Shown piece by piece: positions 10,481 through 23,479 of a stretch of 64,000 nt of DNA. The translations under genes were made by a program, and so were the position numbers. The notes beneath the pieces are model-generated. The model did no database searches. It was not told where the DNA came from and worked only from the letters and a program-made list of their open reading frames with translations. Position 1 is the first letter of the stretch. Each line of letters begins with the position of its first letter. Source of the stretch: Triplophysa rosa (taxonomy: Eukaryota > Chordata > Actinopteri > Cypriniformes > Nemacheilidae); contig NC_079895.1 in NCBI RefSeq assembly GCF_024868665.1, positions 11,590,585 through 11,654,584 on the forward strand, read 5' to 3'.

Positions 10481-13333
10481 CAGAATCTATCCCATACCTG
10501 TAGAGACCATTATAGTTCTCATTAAAACCAGTACAATTCCCATTATAACCATTAAGTTCATTCAATTCAATTCTATTGTGTTTTGGACAGGGTTCTATTG
10601 TTTTTTTCAGCAGGTTGATATTTGCATTTACGGTCCCAACAGTTTATACCTTTATATCGTCCACCTTTACCAACTTAAAATGTTTATTTAAAATCAGTCA
10701 AAACAAACCAAACACCATAAATGATACCTTAAATATTCCGTTAATATCAATGCAGAAGCACTTTTCCTGAGGAAATCCAGTATTGTTGCATGGAGGTAAA
10801 AAAAAGCTCAGATGAGCTTGGATGAGTAAATGCAGCTCTTTATCTGCCTCGTTTGTGCTGCTCCAGAGACGCTTGGCTGGACTGCAGTGCTTATCGATGT
10901 GGGCAGCAGCGTTAGGTCGATACCTGCAGAAACGGTCCGGCTGAGATCTCTACTGACTCGTGTAACACCGATGTGGCCGGTGGGTTGCAGGTCATGGTGG
11001 TGATTAAACAACAAGAACTTTAAATCTAGTCATGAATGTCTCGTTTCTACTGACCTTTAGCTTTGCATTTAACCTTCTGCTTCTAATCTTTCTTTTCAAC
11101 TCTTTAAGTTCCAGCTGCCGTTAAATTGTAAAAGGGAACATTTTTATTCATTAAAAAGTGCTCTGTGGCCTGCGAAAATGTGAACCTCTACAAAATATAT
11201 TCCCTTTCTTACATTTCCATAGATCTTCACTCACTCCTTCGCTGCTTCTCGGGTCCATCTGATTCTCCAAAGTATCTCAGTGCTCTAGGGTAAAACATAA
11301 GGGTGCAATACTAAAGTTGATTCAAATCTGAACTGACAATGGTTTTGTCTCTGATCAGTGGGTGAGATAGAGTGTGATGATGAGGAGTTACCTGTGGGCT
11401 AACTGTCGAGATTAAATTGATGGACTGCTCCTTTGATGTGGGCCGCTCCTGGACCAGGGCTCCGGCAGCTTTTAAAGGTGCTCCACGAGTTTTTGAGGTC
11501 GATACCTGGCAGCTAACATGCTGTGTGTTGTTGCCATGGCTCCCTTGTTGAAAGACCAATCCCGGCCTACGCCAGTGACCTCTGGTAGCCTCAGGACAGA
11601 TCCCAGAGGTGCCTATATTAAAGTGGAGAAACATTTCCCAGTTAGAGGAAACAGTTGCTGTGATGACTGTGATTCATTTGAAATGAAAATTAAGCAAATT
11701 AGGCATTATCTTGAATCTTATCAATCACTACGTGCCAAATTTAGTTAACAGGGCAAAATAGCATGAGAGCGAAATTTCAAAAGAACATTTCTGTGGGTGA
11801 TTTACTAACAAGGCGAACATCAAAAACACAGGCGCAATATCTCATTCCCATGATGACCAACGCAATCTACCAAGAGCAGTGCAAATTAGCTCAGGGATTA
11901 AGACATGCTTTTTGGGGCGTTAAATAAAGCCACAAACGCCAGATCAATGAAGAGCACAAAATCGTTTTCAGTGATTCATTTAAATACTCTCCTCCCATAA
12001 TGTTTGGGTCGGAAGAGGAAACTCCTACAAATGCATATGCAATAAGGTCAATTGCAAAAACAGCTGTGTCCACATCTTTTCAGCGCTAATTTTCACTGCG
12101 TGCCCTTAGTAAATACAAAAAAGGCCGTAAAGCCGTAAATCTGGCCCTAGGTCACATGTCTCTTTCTTTTAGAAAGATGTCAACCTTGTCATTAACTACT
12201 GGGTGTTTTTCCAAGACAAACTCTCTAAATCTCCTTCCCAGCTAGCATCCAAACAATCACAAGTTACACTGTCAATACATTAAAAGTCAATATGTAGTAT
12301 GACTATAAAATTGAATAAATATGACTTCAGGAATATTCATTGTAGAAGTTATAGGGCATTTATTGATTGTAGAGAATATTCAGTGCATTGTGCCGAAGGG
12401 GGAACAGCCCACATCAGATGCTATGACCCTCAGTATTGTTATTTGATATCATTGTGAATCCTGTATTCTAACCTTGGTTAACTGGCAATTAAAAAACAAA
12501 TAAAATTCCAACAAAACATCGCAGGGCAAGTTCGGTTCCAATTGTGATCACTTTGTGATTTTACTGAAACGTAAAGCAGCCCCTCGGATGATCGACATAG
12601 AAGTAGAGTATGCGTCTGAGCCGAATAAAGGTTTGAACTCTGACAGCTGAGCTAATTGCAAATTTAATGGAGGAACTGAGTTGAAAGTCAGGGCTGAATT
12701 GGTTATGATTCATTGTCAATTATGTGTTTGACAGCCACAATCCTGTGTAAAGGTAAGAAATTATGGATCCTAAATTCATTTAGCACAGAATCTGTACAGT
12801 GCAAAAAAAGACATCTGATGCTGCAGCTGTGGGAATTATGTTGTGACTAAAAGCATCTAAAATAAATAAAAACTATTTCATTTTAGTATCTTCAAAGTAG
12901 CCACTCTTTGACTAGATTTAGCAAAATCGTTCTCTTGGCATTTTAACATTCATCTTCATGAGGTGGAGGTGTCAAACTGGGATTTTAAAGAGTATTGAAG
13001 GAGTTCCCAACCTATACAGGGCTCTTATTGGCTGCATTTTCCTTTATAATGTGGTCAAAAAATCAAAAACTGTTTTTTCCTAATGAAAACGTTGATATGT
13101 TTTCGTCTACAAAAGAAATTTCACATATTTAAGCATACGCTTAGAGATTATTATTTTTTAAGATTATTAGAAACATTTCAGTCAAGCATTTTCAAACAAA
13201 CTTTTCACTGGTACTTTATACATAAGATATAATTAGACATATAATCCATATAAAATGTATTCTGTGTACTGTGAAAATAAAATACTGAATCAATACAAAG
13301 ACAACGTGGTCTTCTTGTCTGTCCGCCTTTATG
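10481..13333. other. Intergenic, nothing firm; two possible repeats
   Basis: At 10500-10580 short related units (CATTATAGTTCTCATTAAAACC and relatives, about 20 bp) hint at a degenerate repeat. At 11797-12115 a segment bounded by GATTTACTAA and TTAGTAAATA looks like an old MITE. Sequence at 12640-12760 (GAGCTAATTGCAAATTTAATGG and surrounding) is unique and enhancer-like. No coding region is supported. Confidence 0.4.
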
Positions 13334-13804
13334 TGTAACAGTCTGCTGACGGATCGATGAGGACACAAGTGGACTGATGGTGAAAGTGAGTATTTAATGT
13401 ACAACGGTGACTTCAACAACAGGTGAACATCCAAGGGAACAGGTAAATCCAAAAAACAAGGGAACATCCAAGGGAACCAGCTAAATCCCAAAACAAGGGA
13501 ACATCCAAGGGAAACAGGTAAATCCAAAAACAGCCAGCGAGCAGGCAAGAAACCAACGTTGCGTTGCATTACTTTAATACTGGACAAAGAACACTGAAAC
13601 AGGCAGGGTATAAAAAATATCCGGATAACCAGGATGAGGGGGTGCAGGTGTGAAAGTCAATGAGGGACAGGTGAAAGTCATAAGTCTTTGATGACACACA
13701 TGTGCAGGCAAAAACAACGAGGGACAGGTGAGGGAGCGTGGCAAAAGAACATCCTTGGGGCAAAAACAGGGAAAACAGGACTAGGGACCGACGGGAGTGT
13801 CACA
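13334..13804 (-). mobile_element. Solo LTR (471 bp), minus strand
   Basis: Read on the minus strand it starts TGTGACACTCC and ends GACTGTTACA, that is TG..CA LTR ends. Near-identical 5-bp flanks TTATG (13329-13333) and ATATG (13805-13809) fit a target duplication with one mismatch. A TATA-like segment (minus strand of 13607-13618) and an ATTAAA poly(A) variant (13572-13577) are in the right order. No internal retrotransposon genes are present, so it arose by LTR-LTR recombination. Superfamily (Ty3/gypsy-like) is inferred. Confidence 0.7.
13418..13530. repeat. Three 37-bp tandem repeats inside the solo LTR
   Basis: The core GAACATCCAAGGGAA recurs at 13425, 13462 and 13499, exactly 37 bp apart, each followed by CAGGTAAATCC or a variant. 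It lies downstream of the ATTAAA signal on the LTR's own strand, probably in its U5 region. Confidence 0.9.
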
Positions 13805-15589
13805 ATATGAGAATCAGCAGGTTGCAGACTCATAATAAATAAAAATGTCTGAATAAAGTTGCGATTCTTGTAGCACATTTGCAGCCTCTATGCAGCATCC
13901 AACGTCTGTGAAAATACACTGTATGCCATGGTACATAGCACATGTCGCTTTCGTGTACATACAAGCTTCAGTGTCACCTTTGTAGTGTCAAACAGCTTTT
14001 CTTTGTGTAGAAAAAATATGTATATTCATTTATGAGACACTTGTTTCATCTGGATCTAATTGAAATGATAAACTCTTACTTTATTGCAAGAGCCTTCATT
14101 TCATACATGCTTTAAAAACAAATTGTCTCGGCTCCACAATCGACAAAATGTTTTTCCTGAGCACTTTCATGTCACACCTCAGCCATTAAAGCACAGGTGC
14201 TTCTCCCATCCTTCATAGCAGCACTACAGAAAATGATCACTATATCAAGATGGGTCACATTAGCATTGAATTAACATTCTGGTAACAAGCTGAGGTGCGA
14301 GGACAACTGGACAACCTCTTCAATCTCATCTTGAACTGACTTTGTCAGCCTGTCCTTTCCTTCCCTCTATTCATGTTTAATTCTTGGTAAACAAATGTCC
14401 TTCTTGGCCCACTGTGTGTATTCCGTAACCATTTTTTCTACCTTCTTTCCTCTTTTTTTGCTGTTTATTCTTTTCCTTGGCACGAGAATCACTAACACAG
14501 CACTAATACTGACCCCGCTGAGAATGCACTTTCTAACTGTTTCTCTCACGCTTTCACTTTCTATCTTTCTTTCTCTCCATTTCTCTTTTCTCCCGACTTG
14601 ACCCTAACACCAGTCTTTGGCTATCTACTCTAGACTCTAGCCTGTGACCTTCGCTCTAACCCCTGGGGAGCAGTGAAAATGACTGGCCCCCAAATCCCTC
14701 CAGCTAAGAATCAGTGAGTGTATCTATAATGCTCTGATGAACTCCTCCAATGAATGATTTGTAGCCCTTTCTCCGTCAGTAAATATAGGAGTTATCGACC
14801 CGCACGCGCCCTGTCTGCCTGCTATTTGCTCACAGACATCCCCCCTCCAATCACACTGGAAATGCATTCGAATTTCGGGAAATGAAGAACTAGCTAAATG
14901 TAGACAAAAGGTTTTTCTATTCATGTAGTGTAAGAACATTCACGAAAGCATTTTTTAGGTGAAAATGAATGCTTTTTTCAAACTGTGGACATCTCCCTGG
15001 GTGTCACCATGTTTGCATGATGCCACACACCTGCATATTAAAGCTGTTTTCAAGATGACAGAGCAACTTTAACTAGTGTTTTTTTTCTAAGCAGGAAGTT
15101 AGAAATTCACTATATTTCCCAACTGTTGCCCGGAGTCATGCATTAAATAACAAGTCGACAACTGGACAACATTCCAGTAGTTGCCCATGTTGCCAATGTG
15201 TTGGTGCCATCAAAGGTCTAATTACGCTAAGTGTTTTTAGAAGAGTAACAGCTCACCACTATCTCTAACATTAACAGTGCATGTCCATGATCACACCAGA
15301 AACCCTGTGAGGAAGCCCTCCCATAGCTCCGGACATACCAGACATCCCCCCTGCTGTTACACATATAGAGCCACATATACAACCTGGAAACCAGAGCAAA
15401 CCACACGGCTCATGTGCTAATGACAGACAATTGTGCTATAGCTACAAGCCACGTTTTTCCCAGACAGCAACAATTCAGCATCCCTACCATTAAAAAATGA
15501 CTAAATAACAACATTCTACAGCATCGCCACCACCAAGCGACAAGCCCACAAAACCAAATTTAATCACTGGTGCAGTGCATGTTTCCCAG
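13805..15589. other. Intergenic, nothing recognised
   Basis: Unique AT-rich sequence. Short frames such as 14395-14601 (low-complexity T/C-rich) have no protein-family features. Confidence 0.45.
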
Positions 15590-15990
15590 CGTGAGCCCCA
15601 CGTCCAATTATGAATTCATTTATTTGCGATTTATTTTATGACAAACATGCACAGCACTCCAAACGTAATGGTGCACAAGCCTGTCGTGTGGCGAGCTTCT
15701 TGCTGAGTGACTGAAAAGGAGCAAGGCGTGATGAGATTGCTCCGATCTCTAATGGGAGTTTTGGGGATGCGGAGTGAGTTAATGCTGCGGGCTAATCCTG
15801 GAAAAATCACTCGGAGAAGCCAAAAGAAACAAAAATGGCTTAACGGAAATGAGATTTCAAAGCTGAAAATAGGCCGAATAACCATGACTAATAAGGGCCT
15901 GGTTAATGCTTCGTATAATCTCGCCAAATTAATACGTTAGACACAATTGGCACGTAATTAATTCCTGTGAGTACACCCAACAAGAAGATT
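15590..15990. promoter_or_regulatory. Candidate conserved non-coding element
   Basis: A dense unique block containing AATTATGAATTCATTTATTTG, GGAGTGAGTTAATGCTGCGG, GACTAATAAGGGCC, GGTTAATGCTTCGTATAATC and CACGTAATTAATTCC. The repeated TAAT/ATTA cores and absence of repeats fit an enhancer of a developmental gene. Opposing open frames here (15631-15927 minus, 15707-15940 plus) do not resemble proteins. Confidence 0.35.
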
Positions 15991-17008
15991 TATTTAAAAA
16001 CGTCAATCACGCTGTAAAACCCGGCCCACCAGAGGGATTACGCTACACGGCCGCATAATTCTAATTATATGGTTATGTGGAATCGCATGGTTATATTGAC
16101 CATATAGACCGTGTATGTATAAACAGCTATTACCTGCGCCGTAAAAATCACAGCTGACAAGGACTGATCATCAAAAGGAAGGTCATTCTAATAGATGAGC
16201 AGTCTGCCCATAGCTTTCGTTTTTATGACTTCATAAAGTACGTGTCTCAATGGGACCATCAGCATTCAAACTCATCTCATAACACAATTTCTCACAGCCT
16301 TTCTACGGAGCGCCAGGCCACGCGGCAGTGAGGCACCCCGGCATCCGTGCGTCTGGTTAGGAGTCAGGAGTCAAGGTTGGGGAGAGGAGAGAGGCGAGTG
16401 GGCCCTGACCGGACAGGATCGAGAGGGGAGGGCTTTGAACGGGGAGCAGATTTAAGCTGGAGTGACAGTCCACCAGCACACAGCTTTGTCCTGGCTCGGG
16501 CTCAAACGCCATCCGACTGCATGCACAGGGCGCCAACGCATGGTGTGTGTGTGTATGACTGCACCCAGACAACATGCTCCCACACACATACACACACTGA
16601 AACATCTGTTGATAAACAGACACAAACACATGGAAAGACAGGAAAACAGTGAAAGAAAACATGCAAACATGCATGCAAACAAACAGTGCTTAGCTACAAA
16701 CTTATAATTTCATATAGCTAAACAACAATCTACTTATTCTAACAATTTTACACCTGAAATTACTTAAAAAAAATTAAAGAGGCATTTTATTAGGCTTTTG
16801 TCCCCACTATTATAGTTTCTTCACCTTCGGCTTGTTTACTGGGAGACCACTGACATTATGTTTAGGGTCAGGGGTTTGTACTTGTTAGTATTCCTTTATT
16901 ATAATGTTCTGACCACAATCTTATAGACCCTTCTCTTTTTTCCCCACTTAGTTTTGTTAATGTACATATACATTACTGCAAATTCTTACGTATACTATTC
17001 TTTTTATT

Positions 17009-17013
<5 letters not shown>
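15991..17013. other. Intergenic; CA/GT-rich tract near 16.5 kb
   Basis: At 16540-16640 there are interrupted TG and CACA runs that keep both strands free of stops and create low-complexity frames. Nothing else is recognised. Confidence 0.5.
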
Positions 17014-17046
<33 letters not shown>

Positions 17047-17052
17047 GATATG

Positions 17053-17090
<38 letters not shown>

Positions 17091-17098
17091 TATATAGT
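17014..17098. repeat. (TA)n microsatellite, two runs
   Basis: Two long TA runs are separated by CATGATATGGTGTGTG. The second run passes into ATACAGTATATAG. Confidence 0.95.
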
Positions 17099-18840
17099 AT
17101 AGCTCTTCTTTTTGGTCCATCATTTCCATGTCAGCTGAAATGGTATGTCCGACTTAAATTGATACCTGTCATCTATCGTGCTAATTGACTTAATGTCTCA
17201 TTCTGAGTAAATGATATACCATTATGATACATTGTCTTCTCAAAGCATTGTGGTAGGCAAGAGCCTAATTCGGATGAAATGGCATTTCTGACGCGTACCC
17301 ATTTCTTGAAATGGTTCCGATTTGATGTTGTCATCTATTCAGTCATCCTTCTATTTTTAAACCAATGATCAAGTTTTTGCCACTACTATCTGTATTAAAA
17401 TGTGTTTATTGTAAGCTTCTTTGAAACAATGCAAAATTGTAAAAAGCAATACAGAAAAAAATGTGAATTGATATAATTTCTTTTTGCTTTCTGATTGGTT
17501 ATTATCTAGGAATGAGAATGTTTTTTTTTTCATTTATTTAAACATTTTTAAACCTAATTTTATTTTTAACTGTTAAAATGTCCTTATTTAGAGATCAATG
17601 ATTCTGTGGAACAATTCAAGGAATTTATAAATGACTATATAGAACAGTAGAAATCAGTCGCTTATCAGTTTTTATTTTAGTGCTACTTTAAAGGTTAGAA
17701 CAGAGCTACATCACCACATGCCACATCATCCACTTTCCAGCACCATACCAACGCAGGACAATGAGAAATGTTCATTCAGAAGGTTCAAGAAAAAAAAAAA
17801 AGAAGCGACATTTTAATGCATGCACATTCTTGAGATTATCCATTTTAATTCTACGTAAATTCCACTAACAGCCACCATTATTATCAATATTCAGCCAAAG
17901 TGCTTTTGCCTCTTGCTATTTGCATTGCAGTGCCACTATGACACTGGCTTATGCATTTTTTCTTTATTAAAATCTAAATGTAGAATTAGCAAGAGAATAT
18001 GCTTAACCTTATATACCTTCCACTGCAGGAGGATATATTGCCTCTTCTCTATTATTAATAAAACCACAGCACGGGGGGCTGGGGTGTAATATCGGTGGTT
18101 GGATGAGGGCTATATTGCTTTATAGAACCTGTACATGAGTGCCTTTGAGCCTAGTGTCAGGTATATATCTCAAAGCTCAGTGCGGTCCTCACTGGTAACA
18201 GCACAACTCGGAACGGTGGGTGAAGGGGGGTGTAGTTATGACCGTTTTGATCAGCTGAAATCCCACCTCATTCGCCCTATTTAGCACATGATGACAGTGG
18301 CAAGATTGGGGTTCTCCCAGGGTGCAAATTATTAGGACTAAGCTATATAATAGTATAAAAAGTGTTCATGTACTGTACACATATAAACTACATATCTCTT
18401 TTTATATACAAGTTCAAATTTAAACAAAGTTTAAGGAAACGCAAAAGTTAAATAGACAGCCAAAAACAGAAAATAGATTCCCGCAAACAGAAATCGCATT
18501 CGCCTGTGAATGTAACCATAGCAACAGCAGACTGCTTAAGCACTTTTTGTTAGGATTATTATCAGACATAACATAAATAATGTCTTTCTTTATCACCTTA
18601 CAGACTTGCATATCAGGCTGCCAAAAAAACATTTAATATTCAACTAGCTGAATTCAATTCACTTCAATGTGTTTAAGGTCACTCAAAAATGAGCATAATA
18701 CTATTCTGTTTCCCTTTTTTGTGAAATGTTAACATGGCTCACGTGGCTAATAAAGAATTGTATATAAAGTCGGCGCACCAAAGTTTCATGGGCTTTTATT
18801 CTATTTGAATACAATTTTGCAACTAAAGAAACAAATTGGG
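17099..18840. promoter_or_regulatory. Upstream region with candidate conserved elements
   Basis: Two unique blocks stand out. At 17100-17340 are GATACCTGTCATCTATCGTG, CTAATTGACTTAATG and CCTAATTCGGATG. At 17850-18240 are TAGAATTAGCAAGAG, CTATTATTAATAAAACC and GTGTAATATCGGTGGTTGG. Between and after them the sequence is AT-rich without features. Regulatory function is inference; no gene is supported. Confidence 0.3.
18512..18525. promoter_or_regulatory. Consensus RFX X-box
   Basis: GTAACCATAGCAAC fits the RFX-family site GTNRCC(N2)RGYAAC at every constrained base. It lies about 6.8 kb upstream of the klf7 start codon. RFX factors drive ciliary and neuronal genes; occupancy here is not known. 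Confidence 0.45.
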
Positions 18841-21805
18841 TTGCACAGACACACACAAAAAAACCTATAGAATTTTATTTAAAAAGTCAACCATATACAA
18901 CCATTGTATAATTCACACGCTGGGTTCTCTGTTATACTGCCTATAGAAAGGGTGAGCAGCTGGAATGTATATGTTGAGCAGGAGGGGGCGGTCTGCAGAG
19001 ATGCTACCAGCTCCAGGAGCCGTCTTTAAATATTTACACACACCAGAGCAGAGATAAGGCACTGAGATGATGCGATGGAGAAATCGGCCATATTCACATG
19101 CTAAAGGGAACATGTATATAGAGGACAATTCATTCTCGAGTGTGTTACTGCTTGCGTCTGCGTGTTTTTATCTTGAATCACATGCACTAACATTGAGTCG
19201 GAAAGACGGATCAGGATGAAAGGTGCGAGATAGAAGCAGCAAGAAAGAGACAAGGTGCGAGACGGGGAGAAAGACGACACTTTCATAGGCACAGGCGGCA
19301 GTTTCAGTGATAAAGATGGAGGATGTAAAGTGATACTGGGGATAAAAGGAGAGATAAAAGATGCAAAAAATATATATAAAAGAGTGTGATGAACAAATGC
19401 TATGAAACAGAACTAGATGAGACTAACGGTCTGAAAATCTGATTAAGGGTTTGATATAAAAGGAAAAAGGAGGAAAGTGTTTTGGGGGACAGTGTGAGGG
19501 AGTTCTCAATGTGTCAAATGAATGGATGTGATGCTGGGCTCTCTCCTCTCCATAATGCCGTGAGCATGCCGTGCACTGCCGGGTCAGCCTCATAGAGCAT
19601 ACTAATGAGATTACAGCCCAGTGTGCCACATCAATAGAGCTGCAGTAAAACCTCACTTCATACATGCTAAACTAGAAAGAAGATGGATATTTTAGAGCGC
19701 TCTTTCACTTTAGACTCATACGACTCCAACAGTCGAAACCAACGACAACATAACTCTCGCATGACAAAAAAGCAATATATAGCTCACAAGTCAGGTAACA
19801 AGGTACGAAAAAGCGAAGACACGTAACAAGTTCCTGGAAGAGAGGAAAGCAAGGCTCTCTGTTTCCAGTTGTGATTGAATTTACAAGAATCCTCCCCACC
19901 TCAAGGTTCACAGGCTCTCCCGCACACAGTTATAGGGACTAGATGAAAGAGTCGCGATAAATGTATTCCCTTTATCATCTAAACTATTATTCCTTGTGCT
20001 AAATTAATCATTCTCTTCTCGAGGGGTTTCAAATCTAAAAAACCTTCTTTTCAAAGCAGACCTTTTTTGTGCCGTAGCACAGCCGCTTCGAAAAAATCTG
20101 ATAATGGTTGCGAGCGCACTAGCGGAGGCTCTATTCTCTTCCTTTTTCCTTCTGCTCTTCTTCCTCCCAACCCAAGCCACATAAAAGGTGTTCTCTCATG
20201 CAAGAGCAAAGGTGCTGAAGTTCAGGGTCATCTTAGTGCACAAGCATAGACAGCGAGAGAGAGAGAGACGAAATAGGCTGAATGAGACTGGATAAAACCA
20301 CACAAAAGGAAACAAGGAAAGAGAGAAAAGGTTCAGTGTGAAAACAAGAGAGAGAGAAGGGAAATCTCTCTGCACATCTACAGAAGGGGAAGTCTAATGC
20401 GAGTGGACGTTTTCATCTCTGTGGCAGAGCTCCAGTCCATCCTAATTGGGACAATTCCCACTAGTGATATATTTTCATTCCTACCTCAGTGTGACTCCTA
20501 TGATCTCATGCTGCAACATCTCACTTCTCTGATTCCCTTTACCGGGCTCTGCCACGTATGTGACCACTGCGCTGCCAACTGGGGTTTGATCTACAACCAA
20601 ATGAAAGTCCAGCGTCTCGCCGGAAATCAGCGATGACGAATGAATGCGCTCGTAAAACACAGTGCAGGGCGTGATGTACAACTTTTGGAGTCGCCTTATC
20701 ATAGCAAGCTTGTGCTTTCAAACCGAGTGAGCAGAATTCATCACAACTAAAAATGAGTCTGTCTTCGACTTCCTTTTTTTATCTCGCCAACATTTGTGTT
20801 CCGCTCACTGCGTGCGACTCCGCTTTCCAGCGTCGCGAGCTCGCAGCCGTAGACGCCTGCTGTGCAAGAACACTTAAGAGGATGTCAGCGAGTCGAGCGT
20901 GATCACAGGTCGCAGATGAGATGGTGGAAAGCTGTGATGTCAGCAGGAGGCAGGGGGGATTGTGGGATGAGGGGAGAAGGGCGAAGAACGCCCCGGGGTC
21001 AGCTGTTAGGGGTTGCTCAGGGAGTTGGGCCTGGCGAAGAGACAGACGTGGCGCCAGGCTCTCCCCTGTGTGTGTGGAGCAGCAGGGCACAGTAACGGTA
21101 CAACCCTGTAGCTGCTAGGATCTGTGAGAATCCCAGTGACACCGGGGACCACAGGGGAGCAGAGTCATCCCCGTGTGTTTGTACAAACAGATCAGTTGCC
21201 ATGACTATCCAAGCAGCAGCAGATTCGCATGATGTCACCTTGCAGGCGAGAGCAAGAAACAATAACAGTGAACACGGCTAATTAAGAACTGCGCATTATC
21301 TATGTAACACCCACATTTCAGTGACACTGGTGATGTCTTGTTTGGAAAACCTGTTTAGAAGAATAGCTTAAGTAAAAATGAAAACTCTGTCATTGTTTAG
21401 TCATAATAATGTTCCAAGCCCCTATGACTTTCTCCCTGTACTATTTTCTTTTTTAATATTTTGTAAATATAAATTGTAATAAGCAAGCCATACAACAGCT
21501 TTTAGCAAATCCAAAATTTCAGTCATTATTCACTTAAAACGTTAATTTGAGCATACCTAAATTTAATATTTGTCATATTCAGCTCAGAGACATACAAGAA
21601 GCAATGATAATACAGTAGGCATTACTGTCACAACATTACTGTACGAGCAAGTTTACAGTGGATGTGTACATGAGATTTAATATTTGACAGACATGTTTTC
21701 TTTGATTAATGAACATTCTGTCTAGTGTCTCTTTTAGGTTTTCCACAATAAAAAGAAAGTAATTGAGGGTTTGAAATGGCATGAGGGGAAGTTTTTCGTG
21801 AACTA
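18841..21805. other. Upstream unique region; possible minus-strand transcript
   Basis: Long repeat-free sequence of higher complexity, with a GA-rich run at 20250-20360 and a relatively CpG-rich stretch at 20800-21060. A minus-strand AATAAA (TTTATT near 18871-18876) could end a divergent non-coding transcript, but no exon structure can be shown. Minus-strand open frames at 20779-21090 and 21017-21262 have no recognisable domain. Confidence 0.3.
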
Positions 21806-22096
21806 TTGATAGTTCTAGTTCACCTAAAAGTAAACATAATGATTCACCATCCCGTTCGATATGACCTGTATATGATTTTAGTCCTTCTAACACAAAGATA
21901 TATTTTTAGAAATGTCTCAGTGGTTTTGTGCCCATACAAGAGAAGTTAATAGGTCCAGGGTTGTTTGGTTACCAACATTCTTCGAAATATCTTCTTTTGT
22001 GTTCCCCAGAAGAAAGGAAGTCATACAGGTTTGGTTAAATTAACTGGTTGATTAAATGATGAAAGAATTTGATTTTTGGTTGAACTATCCCTTTAA
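21806..22096. mobile_element. TTAA-type palindromic MITE, subfamily A, diverged left half
   Basis: The right half is typical: GGTTACCAACATTCTTCGAA, TATCTTCTTTTGTGTTC, GAAAGGAAGTCATACAGGTT and the end GAACTATCCCTTTAA. The left half (GTTCACCTAAAAGTAAACAT) is diverged and its edge approximate. Confidence 0.75.
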
Positions 22097-23109
22097 GTGT
22101 CTCTGTGTACATCCTACATGCAGTTCTAAGCAAAATAAATAATTATATTCAATTCCCAGTTTATTTTTTATTTATTTAACTCAGTCACAAAAGGAAAAGT
22201 GTGAATTTGGAACAACAGGGCTTGTGAAGAGCTCATTTTCCATGGCCCAGTTTGTAAGGTGCTGGTTTCGTCCTGGTCAGGCTCTGTGGAAAGCAGCTGT
22301 TCCAGACTCAGTGGTACAGAGGGTTAGCCGCGGGAGGGAGTTATGAACCAGTCATCAGGGCTTACACAGCCCAGCTGTGCCACAGAGCCTGGCAGACTCA
22401 CACCTGCCCTTAACCCACCATGCAGTAACACTAAAGCACACACCTGCCTCTTCTTTCCAGCACGGCTGGTCCCCCGGCAAACCTCTCCGGCCATTGAGCA
22501 AGAGACAGGACTTGGCCGTGTCCCACAACATCTGACCTTCTTGAGTCCACGTGAGTCTGCAGCAGAGGAAATCAGCTGAATTTCAACCACTTGCACTTTT
22601 GATATGCATTTGCATTAGACACAGTGTCTTGCCGAACATCTTCCATCTCTCCGTCCGCTCCACCCCCACTTCAGCTAATTCTCTCTGGCAGGGAGACCTG
22701 TAAAAATCAATAGGGAAAATGTCCTGAAACAGCCAATCTAGGAACCATCTGCCCCGATACTCCACTGAGACAAAGACCAATGTCTCCTGGGAGAAGGACG
22801 GAAGAGAGAGAAAACACAACGCACATACAAACTCAATTACTGCAACTAAAACACTCTTTCACATTGCACAGTCAGGCTTACACTTTTCTACTGTCACCTG
22901 TCACTAACTGGAACTGAAGTAGCGTGTACATTTACATTCAGTTTATTTGGTGTGTTTTTAGTGTCATTTAATACAGATTTTAGTTATACAAGATGGTTAG
23001 TGGCATTGTTGGTGCAAATCATTTCAAGCAAAGTTAAATTTCTATGTTAAAAACTTTACCCTTACACGAGGATGTAACATAATTATAAATAATACAATCG
23101 TTTTTTAAG
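22097..23109. other. Intergenic, nothing recognised
   Basis: Opposing short frames at 22324-22596 overlap on both strands and lack family features. No RNA or repeat is supported. Confidence 0.45.
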
Positions 23110-23479
23110 TTAAAGGGATAGTTCACCCTAAAATACAAATTCTGTCATCATTTACTCACCTTCGAGTTTTTCCAAATCTGTATAAATGTAAAATTCTCTT
23201 AAATTTTCTAAAATTCTTGGATCCCATTGATATAGTAGGAAAAATGTATAATTTTTTTGTTCTGTTGAACACAAAATAAGATATTTTGAGTTCTGGGGCA
23301 CTTGTAATCTTTCCTACTATGGTAGTCAACGGTGGCCAAGAACTATTTGGTTACAAGCATTCATCCAAATATCTTTCTCTGTTCGCCAGAACAAAGAAAT
23401 GTATGCAGATTTGAAATAACTAGAGGGTAGAGAGTAATCCATGACAGAATTTAAATTTTTGGATGAACTATCGCTTTAA
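23110..23479. mobile_element. TTAA-type palindromic MITE, subfamily B, nearly complete
   Basis: It starts TTAAAGGGATAGTTCACCCT and ends GGATGAACTATCGCTTTAA. The centre has the subfamily-B blocks TTTCCTACTATGGTAGTCAA and GTTACAAGCATTCATCC. TTAA occurs at both ends. Confidence 0.85.

Noticed and set aside
16347..16707. Overlapping open frames on both strands
   Set aside because: Caused by CA/TG-rich low-complexity sequence; no domain and no splice or start context.
18841..21270. A minus-strand protein-coding gene upstream of klf7
   Set aside because: Only short frames without domains or convincing splice junctions; a non-coding transcript remains possible but unsupported.
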